Made by a program: the position numbers and the translations under genes
Shown: positions 13,520 through 27,094 of the stretch, piece after piece
How the letters are laid out: every line of letters starts with the position of its first letter
Numbering within the stretch: position 1 is the first letter of the stretch
The notes under the pieces: model-generated
The model's database searches: none
What the model was told of the DNA's origin: nothing
Seen by the model: only the letters and a program-made list of their open reading frames with translations
NCBI GenBank assembly: GCA_026874595.1
Contig: CM049318.1
Coordinates: 9,340,741 to 9,404,740 of the forward strand
DNA: 64,000 bases
Direction: 5' to 3'
From: Sipunculus nudus
Taxonomy: Eukaryota; Annelida; Sipuncula; Golfingiida; Sipunculidae

Positions 13520-14785
13520 CAGTGAAAACTGGTCTTACGGACAACTCACTTAGGCGGACAACTGGCTATAACGGACAAGATAGTTAAGTCCCTTCAAAAT
13601 TCCCTATATGTTATGTATAAGCGGAACCTCTGTAAGGCGGACACCTCACTACTGCGGACAACGGACAGCAGATTTCAACTCAAACCAACATTCTAAGAGT
13701 AAATGAACCTGAAAACTGCGGACACGATACGCCACCTTCGGCGGACACTGATCACTCGCCCCGGGCAACATTAAAGACCACCGGTACTGTTTCTGTTCCC
13801 GGGACTGGAACACAAAGGATTATTCAATCCCCAGTTGTTACCTTAATGGGTGTCCGTGCTCATGTCACGGTTGATGTGCTCCTACGTTAAACACAGCAAA
13901 TATGAAACGGTAAACATCGTGTCACTTTATTTCACGGTTGATCAGTTACACGTTGCGAAGCTGCATGTTTTTCGCTCCACCGCGGGGTCATTAAATTGAG
14001 TAAACGGCTACCGATTTGCCATGCCATGTCCTGATCTCACCACGCAATATCTAACTGAAAAATTAGCCACTTTGTTATAGTAGGCTGTTTGATATTAATT
14101 TTTCGGTTTTGCTCAGTATATCTCAAACTGATCTGCTCAGTGTCAAACATCTGCTCGCTCTGTAGCTGCTTGAACAGTGCCGCCGTGCACAAGCTTCTCG
14201 GGGTTCGTTTAATCTCGGATGCCTTCAACATTAAAGCAAGTTAAACCAAACAACCATCATCAAAGAAAGTTAATTTTAGGATAAAACTACATTCACCTAT
14301 AAAAAACAAATGATCCCAGGTTCGTAAACATTACAATCTTCGCATTATCAACGTCGTCATAATCTTTGAGATTATCGCTGAACAAGGAGAGTTTTAGGAA
14401 ATGCCGCCAGATGGAACCCCACGTACTCCTGGGCGGGAGCTTATGCTATCTGAGAAAGTCAAGCTTATTCGACTGAGTGAATCAGCGAAAAAGAGCGTAC
14501 GCGAGTATTTGAACATTGCTTTCACGGATGTCTTCATAGACTTCATAGATAAGTAAAAATAATCAATTTGTATATGGATATTGAATGCATGATGTGTGCA
14601 TGAATATGTTGTACATTTACATGAAATCTGATATAATACAATAAACACGTTCTTGCAGCCGTTCGTTGTCTTTATGTATAATCCCTCAATTATCAACCAA
14701 GGTCAACCTGCCTAATAAGGACACCTCACTATAAAGGACCAAATGATTGAGTCCCTTGACTGTTCGCTTTAGACAGGTTTCACTG
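13520..14785 (+). mobile_element. pogo/Tigger-like DNA transposon, degenerate
   Basis: The left end begins 'CAGTGAAAACTGGTCTTACG'. The right end, read on the other strand, begins 'CAGTGAAACCTGTCTAAAGC'. Both are flanked by TA, consistent with a TA target-site duplication. Internal 'cggaca' motifs recur near the left end, as is typical of TcMar/pogo-type elements. The element is about 1.27 kb, too short for an intact transposase. Its middle holds a relic ORF resembling the CENP-B/pogo N-terminal helix-turn-helix. TIR, TA flanks and the HTH remnant agree with each other. The exact subfamily is inference. Confidence 0.75.
14401..14556 (+). pseudogene. Relic of pogo/CENP-B type N-terminal DNA-binding domain
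   Basis: A 51-codon frame starts at ATG 14,401 and stops at TAA 14,554. Its core 'LMLSEKVKLIRLSESAKKSV' followed by 'REYLNIAF' fits the first helix-turn-helix of CENP-B/psq-type transposases (pattern LxxxEKxxIIRLxExG.KxxRELAxxF). The frame then loses similarity and stops, so only the start of a transposase is left. Its position inside TIRs of the matching transposon class supports the call. The overlapping minus-strand frame at 14,394-14,696 is a shadow. Confidence 0.6.
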
Positions 14786-14787
<2 letters not shown>

Positions 14788-14852
<65 letters not shown>

Positions 14853-14884
14853 CATATATAAATATATATATATATACATATATA
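14788..14884. repeat. (TA)n microsatellite, interrupted
   Basis: This long TA tract with a few A and C interruptions starts immediately after the right TIR of the Tigger-like element. It marks the left boundary of segmental copy 1. The frame through it (14,747-14,950) is low complexity and not a gene. Confidence 0.95.
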
Positions 14885-15763
14885 GGCTCAGGCTTAAGTG
14901 TGAATAATTCATTCATAGTTGTTGTCATGGTCCATGGGACACTGAAATAGAATAATCTAACGAGATCTACTCAATCGGTGGTAGACATTAAATTCAGAGG
15001 CTTATGTTTTATTGAACCTGAACACGTTGAATGTGAATGCTACATGCCAGAGGGCTAACCAACTATTTGGACCAAATATATTTTAAATTTATCAAGACAC
15101 ATGGAGGAAATGCTAGTGTGTATGGTGATTATATTGGGTTGTAACGGCAGCAGTTATCTACATAAAGGATGCACAGTTGAAATATTATATCATATATTCC
15201 TGGAACTAATTCCTGACTAATTAAAAACATTACCTAACGTTTAACGGAACATGTTTATATGCATATCTTATCACTGTGTATATATCATTTTTCATATATT
15301 TGTGGTCAATAACGTATTTCATCATAAAAAAGAATATCAATTCAATAAGAATATCGTTTAATGTCACAAACAGTTCATGGCCATCAGGTACGATGAGAGA
15401 GGGCCTGTTATAAGAATTGACCTAGAAGGTAAAAGCAGCTATACAATATTATTTCACAAGATAATGATAGTTCACAAGATAATGATAATACGCAAAGACA
15501 AATGCGCTTGTTGTATGTTAGGGCTAATATCGTTAAACAAAATTATTAAATATAGTTCAGAACCTGTCAAGAGTTTTTTAAACACACAATAGGTCATGCA
15601 AATTGATCGTCATGAATGCACATGAATAATCAAATATCAGGGGCAACAGTCCACGTTATGCTAGTGTCTTAAAAAATGGGGATATGGAGTCTTATTAGCA
15701 TACGGGGGTCAAAGTATTTTGGGCCACCTGGGGGTGCTGCACATGGGCTCGGGTATTTGCAAA

Positions 15764-15778
15764 TTAATAATAATGATG

Positions 15779-15823
<45 letters not shown>

Positions 15824-15845
15824 GATAGTAATAATAATATTATGA
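15764..15845. repeat. (AAT)n microsatellite
   Basis: An AAT/GAT-interrupted trinucleotide array. The homologous position in copy 3 (29,034-29,104) carries the same array, so it predates that duplication. Confidence 0.95.
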
Positions 15846-16962
15846 ATATTATAATTAGGGGCATGCCTTGGCCATTATAATGTGTGTTATCCAAAATCCA
15901 GGCACCCACGCGATCAACGATAAAGACGCGAAATGTAGGCCAGTTCTACGTAACATTACACCTGCATGTACAGCTGCATAATATCATTTGATTATTTGGA
16001 TGTTAAACACATCCAAAGAAGTGTGAAACGATTATTTTATGTACATACCAAGACCAGAATATCAGCAGGATTATACTTTGAGCACCTATATAAGATCAGG
16101 TTTTTTAAGACCATACGATATTAAATCTCAGTCTCACTATAAAAACCCAGCTCATCTAAATTACAGTATGTGAGGTAAAATCTGTCTGCGACAAGGCTTA
16201 TTTTTAGTGAAAGGAACAAACTGCGATCTTTCTTACCTTTTTTGGTCACAAGTGGAAGATTTGGCAAGGAAATCAGAAATATTCCGCTTTTTGCTGACTG
16301 CCATCATACAACACAAACACTGTGAACATATCCTTTAATTTCCATGCAATAAATGTGACTGCGACTGACCGGACTGACCGGCGTGTCAGTTCATTAATGA
16401 ATGGCAAAGATGGACATTCCTGGTCGGAACAATTTTACACTTCATGGTGTCAGGGCCAATGTTCTTAGCCTGGCAGCCTCGCAGGCCCTGGTCTGACCAG
16501 TGACACTTTGAATTATTAACTTGCCCACGGTAATAACAATGTGAAAACAGAACCTTTGATAAAAGTAGTTAGAGTGAAAGAAGCCTGCTGGGAACGGCCT
16601 ACCTGCTTCCTCCTTGCATACATATAAAGTTATTATATAGGTAACACTTTCTGTATATGTTTAAGATCATTGTCAGTTTAATTTGAAATTTTATTTTTAT
16701 TCGGACAACTTCTGCAGCCCCGAATGTAGCCATAGGCAATTAATTAATAAGTTTTTCATCGCCTGGGCCAACATAATGAACCCGGGCACAGAAGGTCTGA
16801 TAACACACAGGCTCCAGTACACTTGATGCAGGCTCCAAGCTTGAGTACAACATATAAAACATATCAGATTAAAGTGACAGCTTAAGTGAGATATGTTACA
16901 TATGAGCTTGTGATCAATGTGTCTGTACTTTTAATAGTGAAGTGCCCTGCTCTGTGCAAAAT

Positions 16963-16981
16963 GGGGGGGGGGGGGGGGGGG
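16963..16981 (+). repeat. Run of 19 G in the duplicated block
   Basis: An uninterrupted G run follows 'ctctgtgcaaaat'. The same site has about 21 G in copy 2 (23,900-23,920), while copy 3 (30,270-30,287) has an interrupted G-rich tract. Such a run could form a G-quadruplex and is also prone to length error. Confidence 0.9.
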
Positions 16982-17299
16982 CTTGCATCCGCCACTGCCA
17001 TGTTTAATTAGTAGGCAGGATGTTTAGATCTATAACATTGCAAAGAGCTGGGCCCTGTGATGCTTGTAATTTCGCTCACCCATTTAAAACATTGTGTCAA
17101 GTGCCTGTGGAAGAAATATATGGAAATGTTAAGTGTTTATAACTTTGATTTCTTTAAGGTTAATCCTTCCATTTTGATACTAGTATGATTACGGACATAT
17201 ACATTTGCATAATTCAATTCCGGTTTCGTTCTACTTGAGAGGGCAGTATCACACGCTCTTTCTCATTTGATAACCTGGTGTTGACAAGGCCCGGTGACC

Positions 17300-17510
17300 A
17301 CTGAAACTTGATACTCCCAGGAGCTTTCCCATGCTGTATTCACGCTTGAGTGGCTCAGGTTCAACAAGGCTTGCCCGCATAGTTATGAACTGAGCGGTCT
17401 CACCGTTAACAAAATTATCGCTCTGTGTCACCATGGTTTACACTCATTTGATTTGAAAATATATAACGAGGGTCCAAAATACCTCCAAAATTTTATGATC
17501 CTTGGATCTT
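17300..17510. other. Bidirectionally open stretch shared by copies 1 and 3
   Basis: On the + strand a frame of about 65 codons ('TLEWLRFNKA', then 'SYELSGLTV', 'GPKYL', 'MILG') is open here and at the homologous 32,630-32,830. On the - strand a frame starting 'MVTQSDNF' (17,249-17,434) is likewise open in both (32,536-32,721). A 6-bp length difference keeps both frames. Most substitutions change amino acids in either reading. It may be a relic exon; the evidence is weak. Confidence 0.25.
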
Positions 17511-19822
17511 ACCCTGCACAACATTTCCTCAAAATCCGTTCATAACCTTTGCTCTATCTGTATTTGCAGACAAAGAATCGGACCAAAGAGAAAGCATATC
17601 TTACTGGAGGAGGTATGATGCGTATTTGCTTTCCTTCTCCTGTCATAAACCTTTTTACTTATGATTTAATCAATAAATATACTTATCTGGCAGTACTTGG
17701 ACTTTATCCGAAAACATTGATTGATCAAACACAGTGATTACAAACGCCGTATTGTGACATATGGCACAGCTGATGCAGGTAAGCTCTGATGATGCTTTTT
17801 TACATTGGATAGTTAATGTTTACCCTTACTATATTTGTCCTACTGTGATATGGTTTTATCGTAGTTTCACCAGACCTGAGGAATACCGGCTTTGCATGTG
17901 TAATTAGACCATATGCTGATACTAGTTCCCTGCTAAATGTACCACCGCGTAGTTAGAAATTACGGATAATCCTCCCAGAAGGACAAATTTAGGATTCTGA
18001 TGGACATTGACAGCTTTCACCGTGTCTGAAGTGCGCATGTGGATGACATCCCAAGTGGGTGTACAGAATATCGGGTCCAAGATCAAATCATTTTATATCT
18101 TAGTCAAAGTTACATTCATAACTCATTACATAACTAGAAAGTTGCTTTATTTCTGTGGCATTTATGAGAAACGTGTTATAATATTGAAAGCCAGAGAGAA
18201 TAATTAAAACACCAAAAAGTGTCACGTTGTAAGTCATTTCTAGTTGATATAGTTCCAGATATTAAAATACAAAGGAGCAGAAGCATACAAAGTATAGTGT
18301 TCTATTAATACCAAATTTGGTCAAACCTCATCTATGTACCATACATATGGTATCAACACAATGCATTGTGTTTGCGTAAAAATAAGTGCATTTGGAAGAC
18401 TCTGTTCTTTTTTTAAATTTTTCATTCGTTCGCTGTTTATCCACATAGTTTGTCGAAGAGGCTCCAACAAAACATTAATAATTATACGAAAATCTAATAA
18501 TCTTTATTAAGATGTCATATATATTAATAAGAACAACGACATTACCGCTATGTCGGAACAAATACAAAAATATAAGCTTTGAATATTCCAATGACTAAAT
18601 TAAGAAAATGTCCTTGTTAGGTAATACATATTCCATCCAGCGGCTACAGTATATTACAACGTGTATATACATAAAAAAAGTAAGAATGTGCGGAATCGCA
18701 AAACGTATGGACTCATTTGAAATTATTCTTCTCCGATTTACTAGTGGCGTTATGACCAAAGTGCAGTGATAATTAACCTTATCTTATGTGTTGGCATGTT
18801 TAATTTAAAATTATCATCAATGTAAGTAATATTTATATATAAATGCCGAATTTAAATTATATTTTTCATGCATTTTAGAGTAAAACCATTCAATCGAATA
18901 TAAGTTCTGTCCTTGCTCATGTGCCTTTTCAAAAAGATATTTACAGAACAAATAAAACTGTAGACTATTTTCATGATACATAGAACGCACTTCTGCATAT
19001 CTTTATTTATAATAAGCTGAGCACACTATGTCGGCGCATGTATGCCTTACTATCGGACTTTGGCACAACCGATCCTGTCGGCATTTCCTTTTTTTGTTGC
19101 ATATCGGCCATGCCGATGCAAGTGCTTTAATCTGTTTATAAATTAAATGGAGGTACACTTAATTGTGTCGAAGATTTTAAACGCCAAGGCACACGGATCT
19201 AGGTGGTTTATGTAATCGCTCTATAGCACATGTTTAAGAAAATGGCTTGCAAACAAGCATAAGTATGGGTCATACATCCTCGACTGTGAAAGCTGCATTC
19301 CTTTATTCTCCACCCAAATTAAAAAAAAAAAAAAAAAGATTCCATATATCATCTAATATTTTAAGCTTGGTTTACGTGTGCAATTGTAACTTTTTTCATA
19401 CTCCTGAAAAGACATAGAGTGTTGCTATTTGAATACGTGGATAATGCAATTAATATTGCATGGGCCACATGTGCCTTAATTTTAGCTCTTACGTTGTTGT
19501 AAATGACAAGTTACGTTTGTAAACGTAAATGGAGTTAAAGCTTAGCAGATGTCGTCTGTAGAATAAACATGTGCCACTGATAAGATTTCTTTGGCTTCTT
19601 CATCAATGTATCTTAATAATAACACATGGTGTTAAATAAAGAGTATTTATATGATAAAAACAATGACATGACTGATAAGGCCCACCAGGCTCAATAATCA
19701 GCCCATCAATCAAGTAAAACTCTAAGTTACAATTTGGAAGTCGGTAGATAGTGTGTCATGTAATTAAGTATATATTATATGCCGGCGAACACATACGCTT
19801 TGTTACCTTGCCACGAAATATA

Positions 19823-19875
<53 letters not shown>
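19823..19875. repeat. (TA)n microsatellite at block junction
   Basis: TA run in copy 1 at the place where the left copy has (TA)n-(GA)n and copy 3 has (TCTA)n. The 8.7-9.6 kb type block is almost wholly missing here next to this run, so the microsatellite probably marks a deletion. Confidence 0.95.
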
Positions 19876-19880
<5 letters not shown>

Positions 19881-22826
19881 GACTTGATAGGGCAAAGTTT
19901 ATCTATTTGTCTATTTATGCTCTGGTCATCAGAAACGCACTGTGGACTAAACATTTATACTTTTTTTATGTTCGACCCCGTGCATGCGTATTTGTTGATC
20001 TGTGTCTGCATGAGTCTCGCGAGTCCTGAACTATATCTACATACTACTAGCTCCTCACAGTGGAGCACTTTACCCCTGTGTAGTTTGACATATACCTGAT
20101 TATATTTCACGTCTATGTGTGTACTGATAATATTACAGCTGATATCGAATATCAGGTTCGGGTCTCTCCAGGTTATAAATTAAGCCTTTTAGGTAAACAA
20201 TCAGCTGTCAGCTCTCCTGCGTCTCGTTGACATACATTCATTTATCTGAAAGCAGTGTGACCTGATCCTGGAATGTTTTTACGCCTACCTACAGCTCTTT
20301 AAATTACAATACAAATACTCTTTGAGTGAATAATATTTAGTTACGAAAATGAATTTTAGAGTATTCTCCTCTGAGAAGTGAGAACCTTAATTATTAAACA
20401 AGTTAGAATTGATATTAAATAAAGGTTGTATTGGACAAGCACTCTTGTTGTTTCATCTGATACGGATCTGTAAATAATGTCGTACACATGGTACCCTAAA
20501 TCAAGAACATTGCCCTGCTTCTTATTAATTAAGAAGGGGACCTTTTTGCCTGTCATCTAATTTTCTTAATGTTAAGTTATCCCTGTTTTTCAGTAAATCG
20601 GTTCCATGGCGTTTTTTTTAAAACACGTTTTGATACGCCAACAAGCAAATATGTATAACTTGCATTATAAGCGTATCTATAGGACAAACGCTTTGCCATA
20701 CTGTTTCCAAATTATATCGTTCTTTATGGTCAATTTTGCTGCAGCAAGTTCTTCCGAACAACCTTATATGGTATCCAGGTTTCAGACAGATCATCTCTAT
20801 CCACCATAACTACATATTTATAATTTCCCAAATAAGCACACATGATGTCAGCGTTATTCTATTTATAACAAGAAGTGGAGGTGATTAACCTCTAGATATG
20901 CAAACACTTCTGAGTGACTCGACTCTTAGTTATAACGCAGGGACAGAGGTTACTGATTGAACTAAGAACTTGGTGATGTTCAAAAGTCAAAATGTTAGAA
21001 TGCTATAGATCTAATGGTTCGTGTAACTGTTTTTAATTCTGCCGAGGCAGACAATCAGCTGTCAACGTTTTATTGATAGTTTGACCGTACCAAGTTTTGT
21101 TTGTGTGGTAACTCGTTATATAGCGTGGAAATGATTCAATATTTAAAATAACCTTTATAACCTTAGTTATGTATATCTAAATACATTCTTGAAAGTTAGG
21201 ATGTCGTAGTGCCATAGAGGTTACAAGGTAGTATTATATTTTAATCTTGAACAATGGATCGGCCAATTGATGTAGTGCGTGATAATACAAATATCTCAGT
21301 ATTCTGAAAAATCCAAACTTATTATATTCCTGGAGATTGTGCAGAACCTGGAAATTCCAAAAATAAATTTAGGGAAACCTTACCTGTTCCGGTTCAATGA
21401 ATACGTCTAAAAACACATTTGCTGTTCAAATAACTGTATATTAGACTAAAATGAGAAATCCAGTCTCTATCTGGCAAAAGAGTCATATCGTTCCCTGTGG
21501 CAAATGCAAAATAATTTTTAATATATCGTCCTACGTCATTGACTGTCGTTATAAACACCTTCCATTATAATTTCGTTATAAACCCCTTCCATCATAAAAA
21601 GTTAACAGACGTAGGGATACGACATTTACATGCCCAAACAATAATTATTACAGATGGGCTCATGGCCTCGATCCTTCTTTAAGGGAATAAGTACGTATTT
21701 ATTAATTTCAGTTTGGGCAGATTTATGCAGTATGCACATGAACGGTCTGTTCATTTTCAGATATAATCTGCAGGTAAATTGGCTTTCCAAATCAAATTTT
21801 TTCCACTGTATAAGGATTGCAATATTTTGCTTTACAGTAAAGAATAAATGGCAGAATGACACATTATAAATCGGATAAGGGTGTTAAAGGTGTTGTAGCA
21901 GCTGTAACACATACTATTATCACCCGTGTTTGAACTGTAGTGAGAGAATCAGGACAATAACAATATTATTTATACTGCTACACGCACAGTCACAACAATA
22001 TTTTACACAGACCACGCTCCGCCCAGAAATAATCTATTTCTTAGATTTTGTACGTTTTTTTTTTCAATCCCAATCCATCACCAGCATTTCATTTTATATT
22101 CTACATTTCTTTTTAGTAGCCTAAACTAAGTTATTTGTTTGCAGTCATGTGGTTTCTAGGCCATACCCGATCTGAATGTATTATTTGGATCACACGATGG
22201 CACCAAGGCCTAGGGTACTTAACTTGATCAACTTATAGAGTGCTTTCAAAGACCAGTGGCAAAACAGGGCCATTGAACTACATGTGTAATGGCAACATTC
22301 TCTTTTCTAGACGTGTAATCGTTACGTATCAAACAGAGGTATTCTATATTGATTCCTACCCACATATTGCAGCGGCATCTTATGGAAAACATAATTTTAC
22401 AGAACAAACTGCCAAATGTATTCAGTATTCAGACCAAGCGATCAACGATCAAGTTCAGTTCGTTAATCACGGGGAACATTTGTGAGGTGTGTGTTAAATT
22501 GTACTTAAGCTTCCCTTTATTCATAACAAGTTTTTCCATTGGCAACAATTCTGATATTAAATTTGAATTTATTTTTGTGAATATGCTCTCCAAGGAGCCA
22601 GTTTGGATTTTATTTAGTCCTCATCAAATCACGATGATTAATATTAAAAAACCCGGAAAGACAGGTTTTTAAGTTACAATTGAGAAAAAATATTAAAAAT
22701 GAAACTTTTAATGAACATGTGCCCCCCAAAAAAGTGTTGCTATATTAAATGTCACTGTAATCATAGCCATTCTAAACAAATCAGGATTTGAAACTATTGA
22801 GGAATGTGAGATCGTTTCCTGTTAAG

Positions 22827-22827
<1 letters not shown>

Positions 22828-22893
<66 letters not shown>

Positions 22894-22895
22894 GT
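22828..22895. repeat. (TA)n/(TATG)n microsatellite between copies 1 and 2
   Basis: A TA run passing into TATG repeats. It lies at the boundary between segmental copies, as the tracts at 14,788 and 27,018 do. Confidence 0.95.
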
Positions 22896-25800
22896 ATATT
22901 ATGCTCAAGTTGAAGTGTGATTAATTCATGCTAGATGCTGCCATGCACCAGGTGCACTGGACACCAGGAATTTCCTTGAGGGGAAAACCAATTAGATACA
23001 CTTAGACTGACTAACAAGGTTTAGTCAGTAAACATTGGAGCAGTGCCTGCGTAAGATAAAGTTAAATAGAATCCACTACAAAATCTCAGCTCATCTTAAT
23101 TAAAGTATCTGAGCTGAAATCTGTCTGCGATAAGGCTTATTTTTAGTGAAAGGAAAAAAATATGATCTTACTTACCTTACTTGGTCACAAGGGAAAGATT
23201 TGGCAAGGAAATCAGAAATATTCCGCTTTTTGCTGACTGCCATCATAAAACATACACACTGTGCACGTCCTTTAATTTCCATGCAGTAAATGTGACTGCG
23301 ACTGACTGGACTAACCAGCAAGTCAGTTCTTTAATGAATGGCATAGATGGGCCTTCCTGGTCTGAACAATTTCACATTCCGTGGCGTCAGGGCCAAGGTA
23401 CTTAGCCTTACAGCCTCGCAGGCCCTGGTCTGACCAGTGACACTTTGAATTATTAACTTGCCCACGGTAATAACAATGTGATAATAGAACCTTTAACAAA
23501 ATTAGTTAGAGTGAAAGAAGCCTGCTGGGAACGGCCTACCTGCTCCCTCCTTGCATGCATATAAAGTTATTATTTAGGTAACACTTTGTGTATATGTTTA
23601 AGATCATTGTCAGTTTTATTTGAAATTTTATTTTTATTAGGACAACTTCTGCAACCCCGAATGTAGCCATAGGCAATTATTTAATTAGTTTTTCATCGGC
23701 TGGGCCAACATAATGACCCCTGGCACAGAAGGTCTGATAACACACAGGCTCCAGTACACTTCATGCAGGCTCCAAGCTTGAGTAAAACATATCAAACATA
23801 TCAAATTAAAGTGAGAGCTTAAGTGAGATATGTTACATATGAGCTTGTGATCAATGTGTCTGTACTTTTAATAGTTAAGTGCCCTGCTCTGTGCGAAATG
23901 GGGGGGGGGGGGGGGGGGGGCTTGCATCCGCCACTGCCATGTTTAATTAGTAGGCAGGATGTTTAGATCTGTGACATTGCAAAGAGCTGGGCCCTGGTAT
24001 TGCGTGTAATTTCGCTCACCCATTGAAAACATTGTGTCAAGTGCCTGTGGAAGAAATATGTGGAAATGTTAAGTGTTTATAACTTTGATTTTTTTAAGGT
24101 AAACCCTTCCATTTTCATACTAGTATGATTACGGACATACATTTGAAGAATTCAATTCCGGTTTCGTTCTACTTAAGAGGGCAGTATCACACGCCCCATC
24201 TCATTTTATAACCTGGTGTTGACCAGGCCCGGTGACCATTGGACCTGTAGTTCCTGGGGGTGTGATCGTCATCATTGCTAAGTCATATCATGCTTGGAAT
24301 GTGTAATTAGACCACAGGTCCCAGCTAAATGTACCACTGCGTAGTTGCCATTTACGGATAATCTTCTCAGAAGGACAAATTCGGGATTCTGATGGACACT
24401 GACAGCTTTCACCGTGTCTGAAGTGCGCATGTAAATGATATATCCAGTGGGTATACGGACATCGGGTCCAAGATCATATCGAGTCCTGAGTAACATACGT
24501 GCTACAATATAAGTGCGTTTCAAGTAAGTAACTAAACATCACATAATTCCAAACTCTACGTAAAAACAAAATAACAATTTATATCTCAGTAAGAAGGTAA
24601 GTTGGAAAGTAAGATGGAAAGTTGCTTTATTTCTGTGGCATTTGCGAGAAACGTGTCATTATACTTATAACCTAAAGAAAATAATTAAAACACCAATACG
24701 GGTTACGTTGTAAGTTACATCTTGTTGATATTATGAAAAATATTAAAATAAAAAGGTGCAGAAGCATAAAAGGTATAGTGTTCTATAAATATCAGACTTG
24801 GTCAAACCTCATCGATGTACCAAACATATGGTAGAAACTAAATGCGTTGTATTTGCGTAAATATAAGTGCATTTGGTAGACTCTGAGCAGATATACATTT
24901 GTTATGCGTTCACCGTCTGTCCACATAGTTTGTCGAAGACACCAACACATAAATAATGATACGAAAATCTCAAAAGTGTTATACGATGTCATATATATTT
25001 GTCTTGATCGGAACAATGACATCATCGCTATGTGGGAGCAAATACAAATATAAGCTTCGAATATTGTAATAACTAAATTAAGAAAATATCCCTGTTTGTT
25101 ATAACAAATTCCATCCATAAACAGTGCCTAAAGTATATTACAGTTGTGTATATACATAAAGAAGCGAGAATGCCCGGAATCGTAAAACGTATGGAGTCAT
25201 TTCAAATTATTCTTCTCCGATTTACAAGTGGCATTATGACCAAAGTGCAGTGATAATTAACCTTATCGCTGCATGATTAATATCAATAAGGAAATGTTTT
25301 GTGTTGGCATGTTTAATCTGGAATTATCATCAATGTGAATAATATTTGTATTTAATTGCCGAATTTAGATTATATAGTTTGTGCAGTTTAGAGTACAACC
25401 ATTCAAAGGATTATAAGTTCTGTTCTTGCTCATATTCAAACAAATATTGCAGTGCGTGATCATAATATCTCAGTATTCTGAGAAATCCAAACTTATTAAA
25501 TTCCTGGGTACTGTGCAGAATCTTGAAATTCTAAGGTTAAGTTTAAGGAAACCCTACCTTTTCCGGTTCAATGGACAAGTCTAAAAACAACACATTAGCT
25601 TTTCAAACAACTGTATATTAGTCTAAAATGAGAAATCCAAATTTCACATTCTTTAACATCTCTTGAAATCGAGTCTTTGTGCGGCAAAAGAAAGTCATAT
25701 CGTTCCCTGTGGCAAAAGCAAAATAGTTCTTAATATATCGTCCTACATCGCTGTACGTTTTTCGTTATAAACTCATTCCCTGATAAAAATTTAACTGACA

Positions 25801-27017
25801 TGGGGATAGGACATTGATATGCCCAAACTAATATAACTACAGGTGGGGTCAGGGCCTGGACCCTTCTTTAAAGGAATAAGTACGTATTTATTTATACCAG
25901 CTGGAGCAGATTTATGCAATATGCACATTCACGGTTTGTTCATTTTCAGATATAATCAGCAGGTTAATTGGTTTCCCATCAATTTTCCACTGTATAAGTC
26001 ATGAAATGCCCTGCTTTACAGTAAAGTATAAATGGCAGAATGATACAAATGAAACAAATAAGGGTGTCAAGGGTATTGTAGCAGCTGTATTGCAAACAAT
26101 GATAACCCGTGTCTGAACTCTAGTGACAGGTTCAGGACAAAAACAATTTTATTTATACTGCTACACGCATAGTCACAACAATATTTTACACAAACCACGC
26201 TCCGCCGAGAAATAATCTATTCATTACATTTTGTACGTTTCTTTTCAATCCCCAATCAATCACCAGCATTTTATTATATATTATACATTTCTTATTAGTG
26301 GCCTAAACTAAGATGTTTGTTTATAGTCATAAGTTTCTAGGCCTTAACCGATCTGAATGTATAATTTGGATCAAATGATGGCATCAAAGGCCTAGGGTAT
26401 TAAACTTGATCTACTGAGAGAGTGATTTCCAAGACCAGTGGCTACATGGCCATTGAGCTACATGTGTAATGGCAACATTCTCTTTTCAATACGTGTAGTC
26501 ATTACGTATCAAAAAGAGGTATTCTATATTGATTCTTACTCACATGTTGCAGCGGCATCTCATGGAAAACATAGGTTTACAGAAAAAAAAAGAAAAAAAC
26601 TGCCAAATTTATTCAGGATTCAGGCCAAGCGATCAAACAATCAAGTTAGGTTCGTTAATCACTGGGGACATTTGTGAGGTTGTGTAAAATCGTACTTAAG
26701 CGTCCCTTTATTCATAACAAGTTTTACTATCGGCAAAAAGTCGGATATTTGATTTGAATTTATTTAAGTATATATGCTCTTCAGGGAGCCAGTTTAGATT
26801 TTAGTCCTCATCAAATCACGATGATTAATATCAAATATATAAATAAAACCGGATAGACAGGCAAAAATGTTTTATGTTACAATTGAGAAAAAAAAACCTT
26901 TTAGTAAAACATGTGTACAGAAATGTGTTGCTATATTAAATGTCAATGTAATCATTACGTTTCTAAACAAATTAGGATTTGAACTATTGAGGAATGTAAC
27001 AGCGTCGTTTTCTGTTT

Positions 27018-27025
27018 AGCATATA

Positions 27026-27093
<68 letters not shown>
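27018..27093. repeat. (TA)n microsatellite at end of copy 2
   Basis: A TA tract broken by one GTG interruption at its start. It directly abuts the terminal inverted repeat of the element that follows, consistent with a transposon choosing a TA-rich target. Confidence 0.95.

Positions 27094-27094
<1 letters not shown>

Larger units (their letters stand above)
14885..22827 (+). repeat. Segmental duplication array, copy 1 (~7.9 kb, most complete)
   Basis: Block order and matches: 14,885-15,960 with 28,120-29,240 ('aatcggtggtagacat', 'cacgttgaatgtg'); 16,050-17,520 with 23,075-24,250, 29,310-30,310 and 31,860-32,830 ('attccgctttttgctgactgccatcat', 'cagcctcgcagg'); 17,540-19,800 with 24,280-25,440, 32,850-35,220 and 62,010-63,860; 19,880-20,900 with the 10.5 and 36.0 kb blocks; 21,190-22,720 with 25,440-27,000 ('ctcagtattctga.aaatccaaacttatta'). 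Open frames occur on both strands of the copies, but differences between copies are mostly amino-acid changing, so there is no sign of a maintained gene. Confidence 0.8.

Noticed and set aside
14747-14950. Open frame rich in Tyr-Ile
   Set aside because: Pure product of the TA microsatellite. The same applies to 19,751-20,099 and 40,590-40,670.
15709-15909. Poly-Ile minus-strand frame (also 28,998-29,192)
   Set aside because: Reads through the AAT microsatellite; not coding.
17249-17434. Minus-strand frame starting MVTQSDNF, conserved in copy 3 at 32,536-32,721
   Set aside because: The opposite strand is equally open in both copies and most changes alter amino acids in either reading, so conservation reflects recent duplication, not selection.
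23181-23405. 74-codon plus-strand frame in segmental copy 2
   Set aside because: Copies 1 and 3 keep parts of the frame but with stops and shifts; no domain is recognisable, so it is repeat DNA.
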